From the NCBI GenBank assembly GCA_963815665.1, contig CAWFHN010000008.1, forward strand, positions 1-64,000: 64,000 nucleotides of DNA, given 5' to 3'. The notes under the pieces are model-generated. The model was not told the origin of the DNA and did no database searches. It saw nothing but the letters and a program-made list of their open reading frames with translations. The position numbers were made by a program, and so were the translations under genes. This DNA is from DASUPK01 sp963815665 (GTDB lineage: Bacteria > Actinomycetota > Thermoleophilia > Solirubrobacterales > 70-9). Positions 1-8,090 of this stretch are shown piece after piece. Numbering within the stretch: position 1 is the first letter of the stretch; each line of letters begins with the position of its first letter.

Positions 1-1215
1 GTGGTCGTGATCGACAACTCCAGCGGCGAGGTGAGGGCGATGGTCGGCGGCAACGACTTCCAGACGCATCCGTTCAACCTGGCGACCAACGGGCACCGGC
101 AGCCGGGATCGTCCTTCAAGCCGTTCACCCTGGCGACCGCGCTGAGCCAGGGGATCTCCCCCAACAACAGCTACCCGTCCAACGAGAAGATCTTCAAGGT
201 CCCGCACTCGAAGCACGAGTACTTCGACGTCCATAACTACAGCGACGAGTACTACGGAACCTCCAGCCTCTACGACGCGACCCTGCATTCGGACAACTCA
301 GTCTTCGCCGAATTGGCACTGCGTCGCACCATCCGCTGCGTCCAGGGGTGCGGCAACAGCCCCGCCGTCCGCGGCGGTACCAAGCGGATCGCCCACACCG
401 CCCACCAGATGGGGATCCAGACCGACTTCTCGACCAACCCGTCGATGGTCCTCGGCGCGATCGACCCAGGCGTCACGCCGCTCGAGATGGCGCACGCCTA
501 CGAGACGCTTTCGACAGGCGGCGAGCGCGTGGGCGGCAACCTCGACGCCAGCCAGGGCGCGAACAACAGGCCCGACCAGCTGGGCCCGGTCGCAATCGAC
601 AAGGTCACCGCCCCGAACGGCGACACCCTCGCCCAGAATCACCCCAAGAAGATCCGCGTCCTCTCGGAGAGCGTCGCCAATGAGGTGAAGAGCATCCTCC
701 ACGCGAACATCCTCGGAGGCACCGGGAAGAACGCCCAGTTCGGCGACAGCACCGAGTGGGGCAAGACCGGCACCACTGAGAACAACGGCGACGCCTGGTT
801 CTGCGGAGGCGACGAGCACTTCACGACCTGCGTCTGGGTCGGGCACGCCGACAGCACCCAGTCGATGGCGACCGACTACAACGGCGGGCCGGTGGACGGC
901 GGCACCTACCCGGCGGAGATCTGGGGGCGGATCATGTCGTCGATCGAGAACATCTACTCCGAGCACAAGGCCGCGGCCAAGAACAAGGACAGCTCCGGCT
1001 CGACCTCCAGCTCCAGCACCTCCGGCTCCGGTGACTCCTACGTCGCTCCGAGCTCCTCCTCGAGCTCCTCGTCCGGCAGCGGCACCGGCGGAGGCGGTGG
1101 TGGTAGTGGTGGCGGAGGCGGCAACGCCGGAACGCCCGCTCCCGCCGGTGGCGGTGGTGGTGGCGGCGCAACCGGCGGCGGTCCCACCGGCGGCACCGGC
1201 GGCACCGGGCTCTAG
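1..1215 (+). CDS. Class A penicillin-binding protein, transpeptidase C-terminal part (5'-truncated by window edge)
   Basis: This is the C-terminal part of a bifunctional peptidoglycan synthase; the frame is open to the left edge, so the GTG at base 1 is probably an internal valine. The transpeptidase motifs are all present: SSFK (SxxK nucleophile, about residue 37), SDN (about residue 98) and KTGT (about residue 252). Such enzymes are membrane-anchored and cross-link the cell wall outside the cytoplasm. After about residue 325 the protein becomes a low-complexity tail of Ser/Gly with some Pro/Ala, likely a disordered wall-spanning extension. The TAG stop lies in a CTAG tetranucleotide that also provides the stop of the convergent downstream gene. 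The glycosyltransferase domain and membrane anchor must lie outside the window. Confidence 0.93.
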   Translation: MVVIDNSSGEVRAMVGGNDFQTHPFNLATNGHRQPGSSFKPFTLATALSQGISPNNSYPSNEKIFKVPHSKHEYFDVHNYSDEYYGTSSLYDATLHSDNSVFAELALRRTIRCVQGCGNSPAVRGGTKRIAHTAHQMGIQTDFSTNPSMVLGAIDPGVTPLEMAHAYETLSTGGERVGGNLDASQGANNRPDQLGPVAIDKVTAPNGDTLAQNHPKKIRVLSESVANEVKSILHANILGGTGKNAQFGDSTEWGKTGTTENNGDAWFCGGDEHFTTCVWVGHADSTQSMATDYNGGPVDGGTYPAEIWGRIMSSIENIYSEHKAAAKNKDSSGSTSSSSTSGSGDSYVAPSSSSSSSSGSGTGGGGGGSGGGGGNAGTPAPAGGGGGGGATGGGPTGGTGGTGL

Positions 1216-1802
1216 GCAGCCGCTCGCACCTCGGTCAGATCCGGCCACGGCCGCGAGACGTGGCGGCTCCCCTTGACGCTGTAGCGCCACGGCAGCTCGG
1301 CGGCCTTCGTGATGCCGATCCGCGGTGAGGCCGCGATCTCGAGGGCCTCCCGTTCGGGGGTGCGCGCGGAGATCCGAAACGGCGGCTGGAGCAGGTCCGC
1401 CCCGTTCAGCCCGAGGTCCACACCGAGGGCCTCGGTCAGCTTGCCCGGCCCCGAGCAGAGCTCCTCCAGCACATCCCGGTCGCGTCGCTCCCTCATCAGA
1501 TCGATGCCGGCGGTCGGCTCGAGGGCGCGGATCAGGACCGCGGCGGCGCTCCCCTCCGGCTCGGCGACGGCGTTGAGCAGGCTGTGGATCCCGTAGGAGA
1601 GGTAGACGTAGGCGCGGCCGGGAGGGCCGAACAGCACCTCGTTTCGGGCCGTCCGGCCGATGTAGGCGTGGCAGGCCGGGTCGGTCTCGTCGTAGGCCTC
1701 GGTCTCGACGATGATCCCGGCCGTTTCGCCGACCGACAGCTCGCAGCCGATCAGCTCACGCGCGACCTCGTGCACGGATCGGTCGAAGAACTCGCGGTTC
1801 AC
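1212..1802 (-). CDS. DNA-3-methyladenine glycosylase (Mpg/AAG family)
   Basis: This 196-residue protein matches the AAG/Mpg type of alkyl-purine DNA glycosylase, which removes 3-methyladenine and related bases in base excision repair. Family landmarks visible are the N-terminal start with ELIG, the VETEAYD segment carrying the catalytic Glu, the ACHA and GRT..NEVLFG..GRAYVYLSYG block, and the GPGKL motif near residue 118. The length is normal for the bacterial family. The GTG start overlaps the argH TGA by four bases (GTGA), so it is translationally coupled to argH. It has no obvious metabolic link to the amino-acid genes upstream. The start is well supported by the coupling. Confidence 0.93.
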   Translation of the reverse strand: MNREFFDRSVHEVARELIGCELSVGETAGIIVETEAYDETDPACHAYIGRTARNEVLFGPPGRAYVYLSYGIHSLLNAVAEPEGSAAAVLIRALEPTAGIDLMRERRDRDVLEELCSGPGKLTEALGVDLGLNGADLLQPPFRISARTPEREALEIAASPRIGITKAAELPWRYSVKGSRHVSRPWPDLTEVRAAA

Positions 1803-3169
1803 GCGCGCATGGCCGCGAGCGCCTCGCGCGCCCGCTCGAGTTGCTCGCCCAATCGTGGCGAGGAGGTCCCCCCGGCCGACACCTTCGACTCGATCGTCCG
1901 GCCGGATTCGAGCGCGCGCCGCACCGCCTGCCGGGCGTCCTCGGGGACGCCGTCGAGCTCTGAGGTCGTCAGCTCCGAGAGCGGCTTGCCCGACTCGACC
2001 GCGGCCCGAACCAGGCCTCCGACCAAGCCATGGGCCTCCCGGAACGGGACGCCTTCCTGCACCAGCGCGTCGGCGAGGTCGGTCGCTGCGAGCATCTCGT
2101 CCTCCGCGGCGTCGGCCAGCCGCTCCCGGTTGAAGCTGATGCCCGCGAGCATGCCGGTCGCCGCCGCCAGGCAGAGCTCCAGGTTGTCGATCGCGTCGAA
2201 GAGCGGCTCCTTGTCCTCCTGGAGGTCCTTGCTGTAGGCGAGCGGCAGGGCGTGCATCGTGCCCAGCAGGCTCGCCAGCGACGCCGCGATCCGCGGGGCC
2301 TTGCCACGCAGCAGCTCGGCCGCGTCCGGGTTCTTCTTCTGGGGCATGATGCTCGAGCCCGAGGAGAAGGAGTCCGGAAGCTCGCAGAAGCCGAACTCCT
2401 GGCTCGACCAGAGCACGATCTCGCCGCCCAGACGCGAGAGGTGCATCGCGCAGATGGAAGCCGCCGTCAGGTAGTCGAGGGCGAAGTCCCGGTTGGAGAC
2501 CGCGTCGAGCGAGTTGGGATAGGGGCGCTCGAAGCCGAGGTCGGCGGCGAGCGCATCTCGGTCGATGTCCCAGTTCAGTCCGGCGAGTGCGCCGGAGCCC
2601 GCGGGCATGTCCGTCGTCGCCTCGGCTGCGCGGAAGAAGCGGCGGGAGTCGCGCTGGAACATCCAGAAGTACGCGAGCAGATGGTGGCCCAGATAGACGG
2701 GCTGGGCCCTCTGCAGGTGGGTGTAGGAAGGAGCGGGCCAGTCGCGATGGGCCTCGGCCTGGACCACGAGCGTCTCCATCAGGCTCTCCAGAAGCGCGAT
2801 CGCGCGTGCGGCGTGCGCTCGGACGAGCAGGGACAGGTCCGTGGCGACCTGGTCGTTCCGCGAGCGCGCCGTGTGGAGCTTGCCGCCAGCCGCGCCGATC
2901 AGCTCCGTCAGCCGCCGCTCGATCGCCATGTGGATGTCCTCGTCCTCCTCGCGGAACTCGAAGGAGCCGTTGTCCAGCTCCGCGCCCACCCGTTCGAGCC
3001 CCTCTGTGATCTGCTCGAGCTCCGCGTCGTCCAGGACGTCAAGCCTGCGAAGCGCGCGTGCATGCGCCTTGGACTGCTCGATGTCGAAGGACGCGAGGCG
3101 CCAGTCGAAGGAGATCGAGGAGTTGATCCGCCTGAACAGCGGGTCCTGCTCTTCGCCGAAGCGGGACAT
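1799..3169 (-). CDS. argH: Argininosuccinate lyase
   Basis: ArgH splits argininosuccinate into arginine and fumarate, the last step of arginine synthesis, as a cytoplasmic homotetramer. The 456-residue protein has the lyase-superfamily signature SSGSSIMPQKKNP (about residue 273), the HTARSRNDQV segment (about residue 98) and the THLQRAQP segment (about residue 150) with the catalytic His. The upstream aminotransferase ends 10 bases before it. A TAGACT hexamer, overlapping the stop of that gene, sits 7 bases before the ATG and there is no Shine-Dalgarno, so argH may also be transcribed leaderless from its own promoter. It is unusual that no other arg gene is nearby; it sits at the end of a leucine/isoleucine run. 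Confidence 0.96.
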   Translation of the reverse strand: MSRFGEEQDPLFRRINSSISFDWRLASFDIEQSKAHARALRRLDVLDDAELEQITEGLERVGAELDNGSFEFREEDEDIHMAIERRLTELIGAAGGKLHTARSRNDQVATDLSLLVRAHAARAIALLESLMETLVVQAEAHRDWPAPSYTHLQRAQPVYLGHHLLAYFWMFQRDSRRFFRAAEATTDMPAGSGALAGLNWDIDRDALAADLGFERPYPNSLDAVSNRDFALDYLTAASICAMHLSRLGGEIVLWSSQEFGFCELPDSFSSGSSIMPQKKNPDAAELLRGKAPRIAASLASLLGTMHALPLAYSKDLQEDKEPLFDAIDNLELCLAAATGMLAGISFNRERLADAAEDEMLAATDLADALVQEGVPFREAHGLVGGLVRAAVESGKPLSELTTSELDGVPEDARQAVRRALESGRTIESKVSAGGTSSPRLGEQLERAREALAAMRA

Positions 3170-3179
3170 GACCCGGAGT

Positions 3180-4337
3180 CTAGGGTTGGAGTCCCAGTGC
3201 TTCGCCCAGCGCCGTGCAGACCCTGTCGACCTGCGACTCGGTCATCGAGGTGAAGAAGGGGAGCGCCAGGGAGCGCTCGGCCACCCGCTCCGCGACCGGG
3301 AACTCGCCCCCCACGAAGCCGAAGCGCTCGCGGTAAGGCGGCATCAGATGGATACAGGGCAGATAGGCCTTCGAGGCGATCCCGTTCTGCGCGAGCGAGG
3401 CGATGACGGCCTCGCGATCCGCGCCGGCGGGGAGCTGGAGGACGAATACGAACCAGCTGCGGCGCTCGTCGCCGCGGTTCTCGCAGGGAAGGACGATGTC
3501 GTGGTGCTCCTCCTCGCCGGCGGGTTCGGCGCCGAGCTGCGTGAGCCGCTCTCGGTAGAGGGCGGCGACGTTCTCGCGAGCGTTCAGCATCTCGTCGAGC
3601 CGCTCGAGCTGCGCGATGCCGATCGCGGCGTGCAGATCGCTGAGCCGGTAGTTGAAGCCCACGCGGTCGTGGTCGATGAAGTTCATGTCCGGGGCGCGCC
3701 CCTGGTTGCGCTCGCTCTCCACGCCCTCGGCGACCTCGCGGTCCGGCGTGATCAGCATCCCCCCCTCCCCCGTGGTCATCTGCTTGTTCGCGTAGAACGC
3801 GAAGGTCGCGATGTTGCCGTCCGTCCCGATCTTGTGGCCGGTCCGATCGACTGCACCGACGGCCTGGCAGGCATCCTCGATCATGCCGATCCCTCGGTCC
3901 GAGGCGATCTTGCCGAAGGCGGGCAGGTCGGCCGGGTAGCCGAAGATGTGTACCGGTAGGAGGCCCGCGGTCTTGTCCGTCACCGCCGCTGCGACGGGCT
4001 CGGGGTCGAGGTTCAGGGTGATCGGATCGATGTCGCAGAAGACCGGGGTCGCGCCCTCGTAGAGCAGGCAGTTGGTCGAGGCAATGAAGCTGAGCGGACT
4101 GGTGATCACCTCGTCCTCGTCCGACCAGCCCCGCGCCCTGACGGCCAGATGGAGCGCGGCAGTCCCGCTGGAGACGGCTACCGCGTAGGCGTCTCCGCCG
4201 ATCCAGTCCGAGAAGTCGTGCTCGAACTGCTCCAGCTTGGGCCCCAGCGAGAGCGAGCCGGAGCGAACGACCTCCAGCAGCAGCTCCTCCTCGCGCGGGC
4301 CGAGCTCAGGGCGTGCGAGCGGTATCGGCTCGTTCAC
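3180..4337 (-). CDS. DegT/DnrJ/EryC1/StrS-family PLP aminotransferase
   Basis: This 385-residue protein belongs to the sugar aminotransferase/dehydratase family, fold-type I PLP enzymes that usually aminate nucleotide-linked keto-sugars. Visible marks are the SSGTAALHLA segment (about residue 60), EDACQAVGA (about residue 160) and the PLP-lysine region ANKQMTTGEGG (about residue 190). I chose the GTG at 4337 because the homologous region begins with EPIPLARPELG and everything further upstream is the cimA reading frame read out of phase; the start overlaps the cimA end by 32 bases. No nucleotide-sugar genes are adjacent. Its place between cimA and argH could mean a role in amino-acid metabolism or cell-surface sugar synthesis; the substrate cannot be read from the sequence. 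Confidence 0.88.
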   Translation of the reverse strand: MNEPIPLARPELGPREEELLLEVVRSGSLSLGPKLEQFEHDFSDWIGGDAYAVAVSSGTAALHLAVRARGWSDEDEVITSPLSFIASTNCLLYEGATPVFCDIDPITLNLDPEPVAAAVTDKTAGLLPVHIFGYPADLPAFGKIASDRGIGMIEDACQAVGAVDRTGHKIGTDGNIATFAFYANKQMTTGEGGMLITPDREVAEGVESERNQGRAPDMNFIDHDRVGFNYRLSDLHAAIGIAQLERLDEMLNARENVAALYRERLTQLGAEPAGEEEHHDIVLPCENRGDERRSWFVFVLQLPAGADREAVIASLAQNGIASKAYLPCIHLMPPYRERFGFVGGEFPVAERVAERSLALPFFTSMTESQVDRVCTALGEALGLQP

Positions 4338-5907
4338 TCGGTGCGGCGCTCTCTTGACGTGGTTGGAAGGCGTACTCCAGCGAGTCGACGAGGGCCTCCC
4401 AGGAGGCCTCGATGATGTTCTCCGAGACGCCGATCGAGCCCCATTCCCGGTCACCGTCGGACGAGTCCAGCAGGACTCGGGTGACGGCGCCGGTCCCGTG
4501 GTGCTCATCCAAGATCCGGACCTTGTAGTTGGTGAGCTCGATGTCGGCCAGGTGCGGGTGCCGGTCGCTGATCGCGCCGCGCAGGGCCTTGTCGAGCGCG
4601 TTCACGGGGCCGTTGCCCTCCGCGGTGCGCAGGTAGCGCTCACCGTCGACCCAGACCTTGATCGTGGCCTCGGTGACGACCTTGCCGTCCTCGCGCTTCT
4701 CGACCAGGACGCGGAAGCCCTCGAGCCGGAACAGCGGCTCGTAGCCCTCGGTCTCCTTCCGCAGGAGCAGCTCGAAGGAGGCGTCCGCAGCCTCGTAGTG
4801 ATAGCCGCGATGCTCCCGCTCCTTCAGGGTGCGCAGCGCCCGCGCCGCCTGCTCCTCGTCGAGTGGGATGCCGGAGCGCTCCGCCCGCTGCAGCACGGTG
4901 CCCTTGCCGGAGAGCTCCGAGACGACCATCTCGCGCTCATTGCCGACCTCGGCCGGGTCCATGTGCTCGAAGGTCCTGGCGTCCGCGTTGACGCCGGCCA
5001 CGTGCATGCCGCCCTTGTGGGCGAAGGCGTTGCGCCCAACGAAGGGCTGGTCCGGGTCCGGGGTGATGTTGAGCAGCTCGTCGATGAAATGGGCGATCCC
5101 GGTGAGCCGCGCGAGCTGCTCGTCCCCGACGCAGCTGTAGCCCATCTTCAGCTGGAGCGCGGGAAGGATCGACGTCAGGTTGGCGTTGCCCGTGCGCTCG
5201 CCGATGCCGTTCATCGTCCCCTGCACGAGGCTCGCGCCCTCCTCGACGGCCGCCATGGAGTTGGCGACGGCGCACTCGAGGTCGTTGTGGGTGTGGATCC
5301 CGATGCCGACGTCGAGCGCCTCGACCATCGCTCCGGTCGCCTCGGCGATCTGCGCGGGGAGGCTCGAGCCGTTGGTATCGCAGAGGGTGACGTTCTCGGC
5401 TCCCGCCTCGGCGGCGGCGCTCAGGCACTCCAGGGCGTAGCCGGCGTCGTCGCGGTAACCGTCGAAGAAGTGCTCGGCGTCGTAGATCACCCGCTTGCCC
5501 GCCTGGGCGAGATAGGCGACGGAGTCGCGGATCATCGCCAGGTTCTCGTCGCGACTCACCTTGGTGACCTTCTCGAGGTGGAGGCCCCACGTCTTCCCCA
5601 CCAGGGTCACGACCGGGGCGAATCCGGTGGCGAGCAGTCGCAGAGCCTCGTCCTCCGCCGCCTCGGTGTCGCGGCGCCGGGTCATGCCGAAGGCGCAGAC
5701 CGCGGCCTGCCGGAGCTCCACCTCGGCCAGCATCTCGAAGAGCTCGAGCTCCTTCGGATTGGAGCCCGGAAATCCGCCCTCGATGAAGTGGATCCCGAGC
5801 TCGTCGAGCTTGCGGACCACGCGGACCTTCTCCTGCGCGGACAGGGACATGCCCTGGCCCTGCATGCCGTCCCTGAGAGTCGTGTCGTAGAGGAGTACCT
5901 GTGTCAT
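4306..5907 (-). CDS. cimA: Citramalate synthase
   Basis: CimA condenses pyruvate and acetyl-CoA to citramalate, the entry of the threonine-independent isoleucine route; LeuCD and LeuB then carry the product to 2-oxobutanoate. The 533-residue protein starts MTQVLLYDTTLRDGMQGQGMS, with the HMGL-like TIM-barrel metal/catalytic motif DTTLRDG, the HTHND metal-binding motif (about residue 208), and a C-terminal allosteric LeuA-type domain from about residue 400. GMQ instead of GEQ in the first motif is typical of CimA rather than LeuA or homocitrate synthase. The ATG at 5907 gives the expected family N-terminus. It is separated from ilvE by a 112-base structured spacer. Confidence 0.94.
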   Translation of the reverse strand: MTQVLLYDTTLRDGMQGQGMSLSAQEKVRVVRKLDELGIHFIEGGFPGSNPKELELFEMLAEVELRQAAVCAFGMTRRRDTEAAEDEALRLLATGFAPVVTLVGKTWGLHLEKVTKVSRDENLAMIRDSVAYLAQAGKRVIYDAEHFFDGYRDDAGYALECLSAAAEAGAENVTLCDTNGSSLPAQIAEATGAMVEALDVGIGIHTHNDLECAVANSMAAVEEGASLVQGTMNGIGERTGNANLTSILPALQLKMGYSCVGDEQLARLTGIAHFIDELLNITPDPDQPFVGRNAFAHKGGMHVAGVNADARTFEHMDPAEVGNEREMVVSELSGKGTVLQRAERSGIPLDEEQAARALRTLKEREHRGYHYEAADASFELLLRKETEGYEPLFRLEGFRVLVEKREDGKVVTEATIKVWVDGERYLRTAEGNGPVNALDKALRGAISDRHPHLADIELTNYKVRILDEHHGTGAVTRVLLDSSDGDREWGSIGVSENIIEASWEALVDSLEYAFQPRQESAAPSERADTARTP

Positions 5908-5972
5908 TGCTGCCTTTCTAGCTTCGTCGGGAGAATGGAAACCCCTGAACGGGGTCGTGCGGACCGGGACCG

Positions 5973-6020
5973 CTAAGCGGTCGCGGCCTGCGTAATTCGC
6001 CCTGTGAAGCGGTGCAGCAT
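5973..6020 (-). CDS. Possible 15-residue coupled short ORF upstream of cimA
   Basis: The ilvE stop TGA shares its A with an ATG (TGATG at 6022-6018) that opens a 15-codon frame, MLHRFTGRITQAATA, ending at TAG 5973-5975. Three of 15 codons are Thr and one Ile. The stop codon lies inside a small hairpin (GACCGC/GCGGTC, 5968-5982), and a second hairpin (ACCCC/GGGGT, 5941-5955) follows before cimA. This could be a leader peptide that regulates cimA within the operon, or simply a chance frame in a spacer. There is no run of a single regulatory amino acid, so confidence is low. Confidence 0.25.
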   Translation of the reverse strand: MLHRFTGRITQAATA

Positions 6021-7021
6021 CAGGAACCCAGTGTACGGGAGGCGGGTTCGCCGATTTCCTCGGCGTCGACCTCTGCAGCGGTCGGCTCACGCGGCGGCGT
6101 GCCGGTCGGCTCCCCGACCGGGTCGAGCCACTCGCGGTACTCCTCGAGCCGCCCGTGGAGGGCGTCGTCGAACTTGCCCTGGATCACGCGGGTGATCTCC
6201 CCCGGGTTGCCGACCTCGTGGTCGTCGATCTCGCGGACCGGAACGAGCTCGGCGGCGGTGCCGGTCAGGAAGACCTCCTCGGCCAGGTAGAGCTCGGCGC
6301 GCGCGACATCGCGCTCGACCACCGTGTAGCCGAGGTCGCGAGCGAGCTGGATGACGGACTTGCGGTTGACCCCGTCGAGGATCGAAGAGCCGTGTCCCGG
6401 CGTGACGATCTCGCCGTCGCGGACGAGGTAGATGTTCTCGCCGGAGCCCTCGCAGACGAAGCCGCGCTCGTCGAGCAGGATCGCCTCGTCGTAGCCGGCG
6501 TTGGCGCTCTCGGTCTTGGCGAGGATGGAGTTGAGGTACTGGCCCGAGGCCTTCGCGTGCGGGATCAGCCCGGCGGGCGAGATCCGGCGCCAGGAGGAGA
6601 CCTTGGCGCGGATGCCGTTCTTCTTGCCCTCCTCGCCCAGGTAGGCGCCCCAGGGCCAGACGGCGATGATCACGTCGACAGGCGCGCTGTGGGCGTAGAG
6701 GCCCATCTCGCCGTACCCGCGGAACGCGAGCGGGCGGATGTAGCAGCTGCGCAGCCCGTTGCGGCGGATCAGCTCCTTGGTGGCCTCGCGGATCTCCTCC
6801 AGCGGGTGATCGAGCGGCAGGTAGTAGAGCTCAGCGGACTTGGCGAGCCGGTCCAGATGCTCCTGGTGGCGGAAGATCGCAGGCCCGATTTCCGTGTCGT
6901 AGCAGCGGATTCCCTCGAAGACGCCGGTGCCGTAGTGGAGCCCGTGCGTGAGGACGTGCACGTTCGCCTCGTCCCAGGGGACGAACTCGCCGTTCTTCCA
7001 GATGAGCTCTGCCTTCTCCAT
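6020..7021 (-). CDS. ilvE: Branched-chain amino acid aminotransferase
   Basis: IlvE transfers an amino group between glutamate and the 2-oxo acids of Ile, Leu and Val; it is a fold-type IV PLP enzyme. The 333-residue protein begins MEKAELIWKNGEFVPWDEANVHVLTHGLHYG-like (family N-terminus), has FEGIRCY, the PLP lysine in PHAKASGQYLNS (about residue 158), and the ECGSGENIY-equivalent CEGSGENIYLVRDG (about residue 192). It has a slightly extended acidic C-terminus beyond the usual end. It lies 25 bases behind leuB and directly before cimA, fitting a joint Leu/Ile transcription unit. A TACTTT hexamer 9 bases before the ATG may be an internal promoter. Confidence 0.95.
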   Translation of the reverse strand: MEKAELIWKNGEFVPWDEANVHVLTHGLHYGTGVFEGIRCYDTEIGPAIFRHQEHLDRLAKSAELYYLPLDHPLEEIREATKELIRRNGLRSCYIRPLAFRGYGEMGLYAHSAPVDVIIAVWPWGAYLGEEGKKNGIRAKVSSWRRISPAGLIPHAKASGQYLNSILAKTESANAGYDEAILLDERGFVCEGSGENIYLVRDGEIVTPGHGSSILDGVNRKSVIQLARDLGYTVVERDVARAELYLAEEVFLTGTAAELVPVREIDDHEVGNPGEITRVIQGKFDDALHGRLEEYREWLDPVGEPTGTPPREPTAAEVDAEEIGEPASRTLGS

Positions 7022-7046
7022 GAGGTCGGGAAAGTATGCCGGAGAA

Positions 7047-8090
7047 TCAGAGCTTTGCCAGCACAGCGTCGGTCATCTCGCCGGTGCCGACCTCGCGGGT
7101 GCCCTCGCCCCCCGCCAGGTCCGGCGTGCGGAGGCCCTGCTCGAGGGCGGCGTCGACCGCACCGTCCAGGCGCTCCGCCTCGTCGTGCATTCCCAACCCG
7201 TAGCGGAGCATCATGGCCACCGAGAGCAGGGTCGCGAGCGGGTTCGCCTTGCCGGTTCCGGCGATGTCCGGCGCTGATCCGTGGACAGGCTCGTACAGGC
7301 CCGGGCCGTCCTCGCCGAGGCTGGCCGACGGCAGCATCCCGAGCGAGCCGGTGAGCATCGCCGCCTCGTCGCTGAGGATGTCGCCGAAGAGGTTCTCGGT
7401 GACGATCACGTCGAAGTCCGCCGGCCGCGAGACCAGCTGCATCGCCGCGTTGTCCACCAGCAGGTGTTCGAGCTCGATCTCGCCGTACTCGGGCGCGAGC
7501 TTGGTGACGGTTTCCCGCCAGAGGCGTGAGGTCTCCATGACGTTGGCCTTGTCGACCGAGATGAGCCGGCCGTTGCGCTCGCCGGCGGCCTCGAACGCGA
7601 CGCGGGCGATTCGCTTGATCTCCTCGACCGTGTAGGCGCAGTCGTCGTGGGCCCGGTCGCCGTCGCGACCGGAATCGCCGAAGTAGATGCCGCCGGTGAG
7701 CTCCCGGACCACGAGCAGGTCGGTGCCCTCGATTCGCTCGCGGCGAAGAGGGCTGGCGTCGAGCAGCGCCTCGCTCGGCCGGACCGGCCGCAGGTTGGCG
7801 AACAGGCCGAGCCCCTTGCGCAGGCCGAGCAGCCCCTGCTCCGGCCGGGGCTTGTCCGGGTCGGTGGTGTCCCATTTCGGCCCGCCGACGGCGCAGAGCA
7901 GCACGGCGTCGGCCGCCCGGCACGCCTCCAGGACCTCGTCCGTGAGGGCGGTCCCGTGCTCGTCGATCGATGCGCCGCCGACCAGGTGCTCGGTGATCTC
8001 GAAGTCGCCCAGCTTTGCCAGCACCGTGGTCGCCGCCGCGCCGATCTCCGGTCCGATCCCGTCGCCGGGCAGCAGCGCGATCCTAGGCAC
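7047..8090 (-). CDS. leuB: 3-isopropylmalate dehydrogenase
   Basis: LeuB oxidises and decarboxylates 3-isopropylmalate with NAD and, in the CimA route, methylmalate analogues. The 347-residue protein begins PRIALLPGDGIGPEI and carries the GGPKWD segment, the substrate-binding LRKGLGLFANLRP region (about residue 90), VRELTGGIYFG (about residue 128), the DNAAMQLV metal segment and GSAPDIAGTGKANP (about residue 272). The GTG start overlaps the end of the upstream methyltransferase by eight bases, so translation is coupled. The start is supported by the N-terminal homology. Confidence 0.96.
   Translation of the reverse strand: MPRIALLPGDGIGPEIGAAATTVLAKLGDFEITEHLVGGASIDEHGTALTDEVLEACRAADAVLLCAVGGPKWDTTDPDKPRPEQGLLGLRKGLGLFANLRPVRPSEALLDASPLRRERIEGTDLLVVRELTGGIYFGDSGRDGDRAHDDCAYTVEEIKRIARVAFEAAGERNGRLISVDKANVMETSRLWRETVTKLAPEYGEIELEHLLVDNAAMQLVSRPADFDVIVTENLFGDILSDEAAMLTGSLGMLPSASLGEDGPGLYEPVHGSAPDIAGTGKANPLATLLSVAMMLRYGLGMHDEAERLDGAVDAALEQGLRTPDLAGGEGTREVGTGEMTDAVLAKL

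Noticed and set aside
298..1290. Long minus-strand frame under the penicillin-binding protein
   Set aside because: Ala/Gly/Arg-rich low-complexity translation, a typical shadow of a high-GC gene on the other strand.
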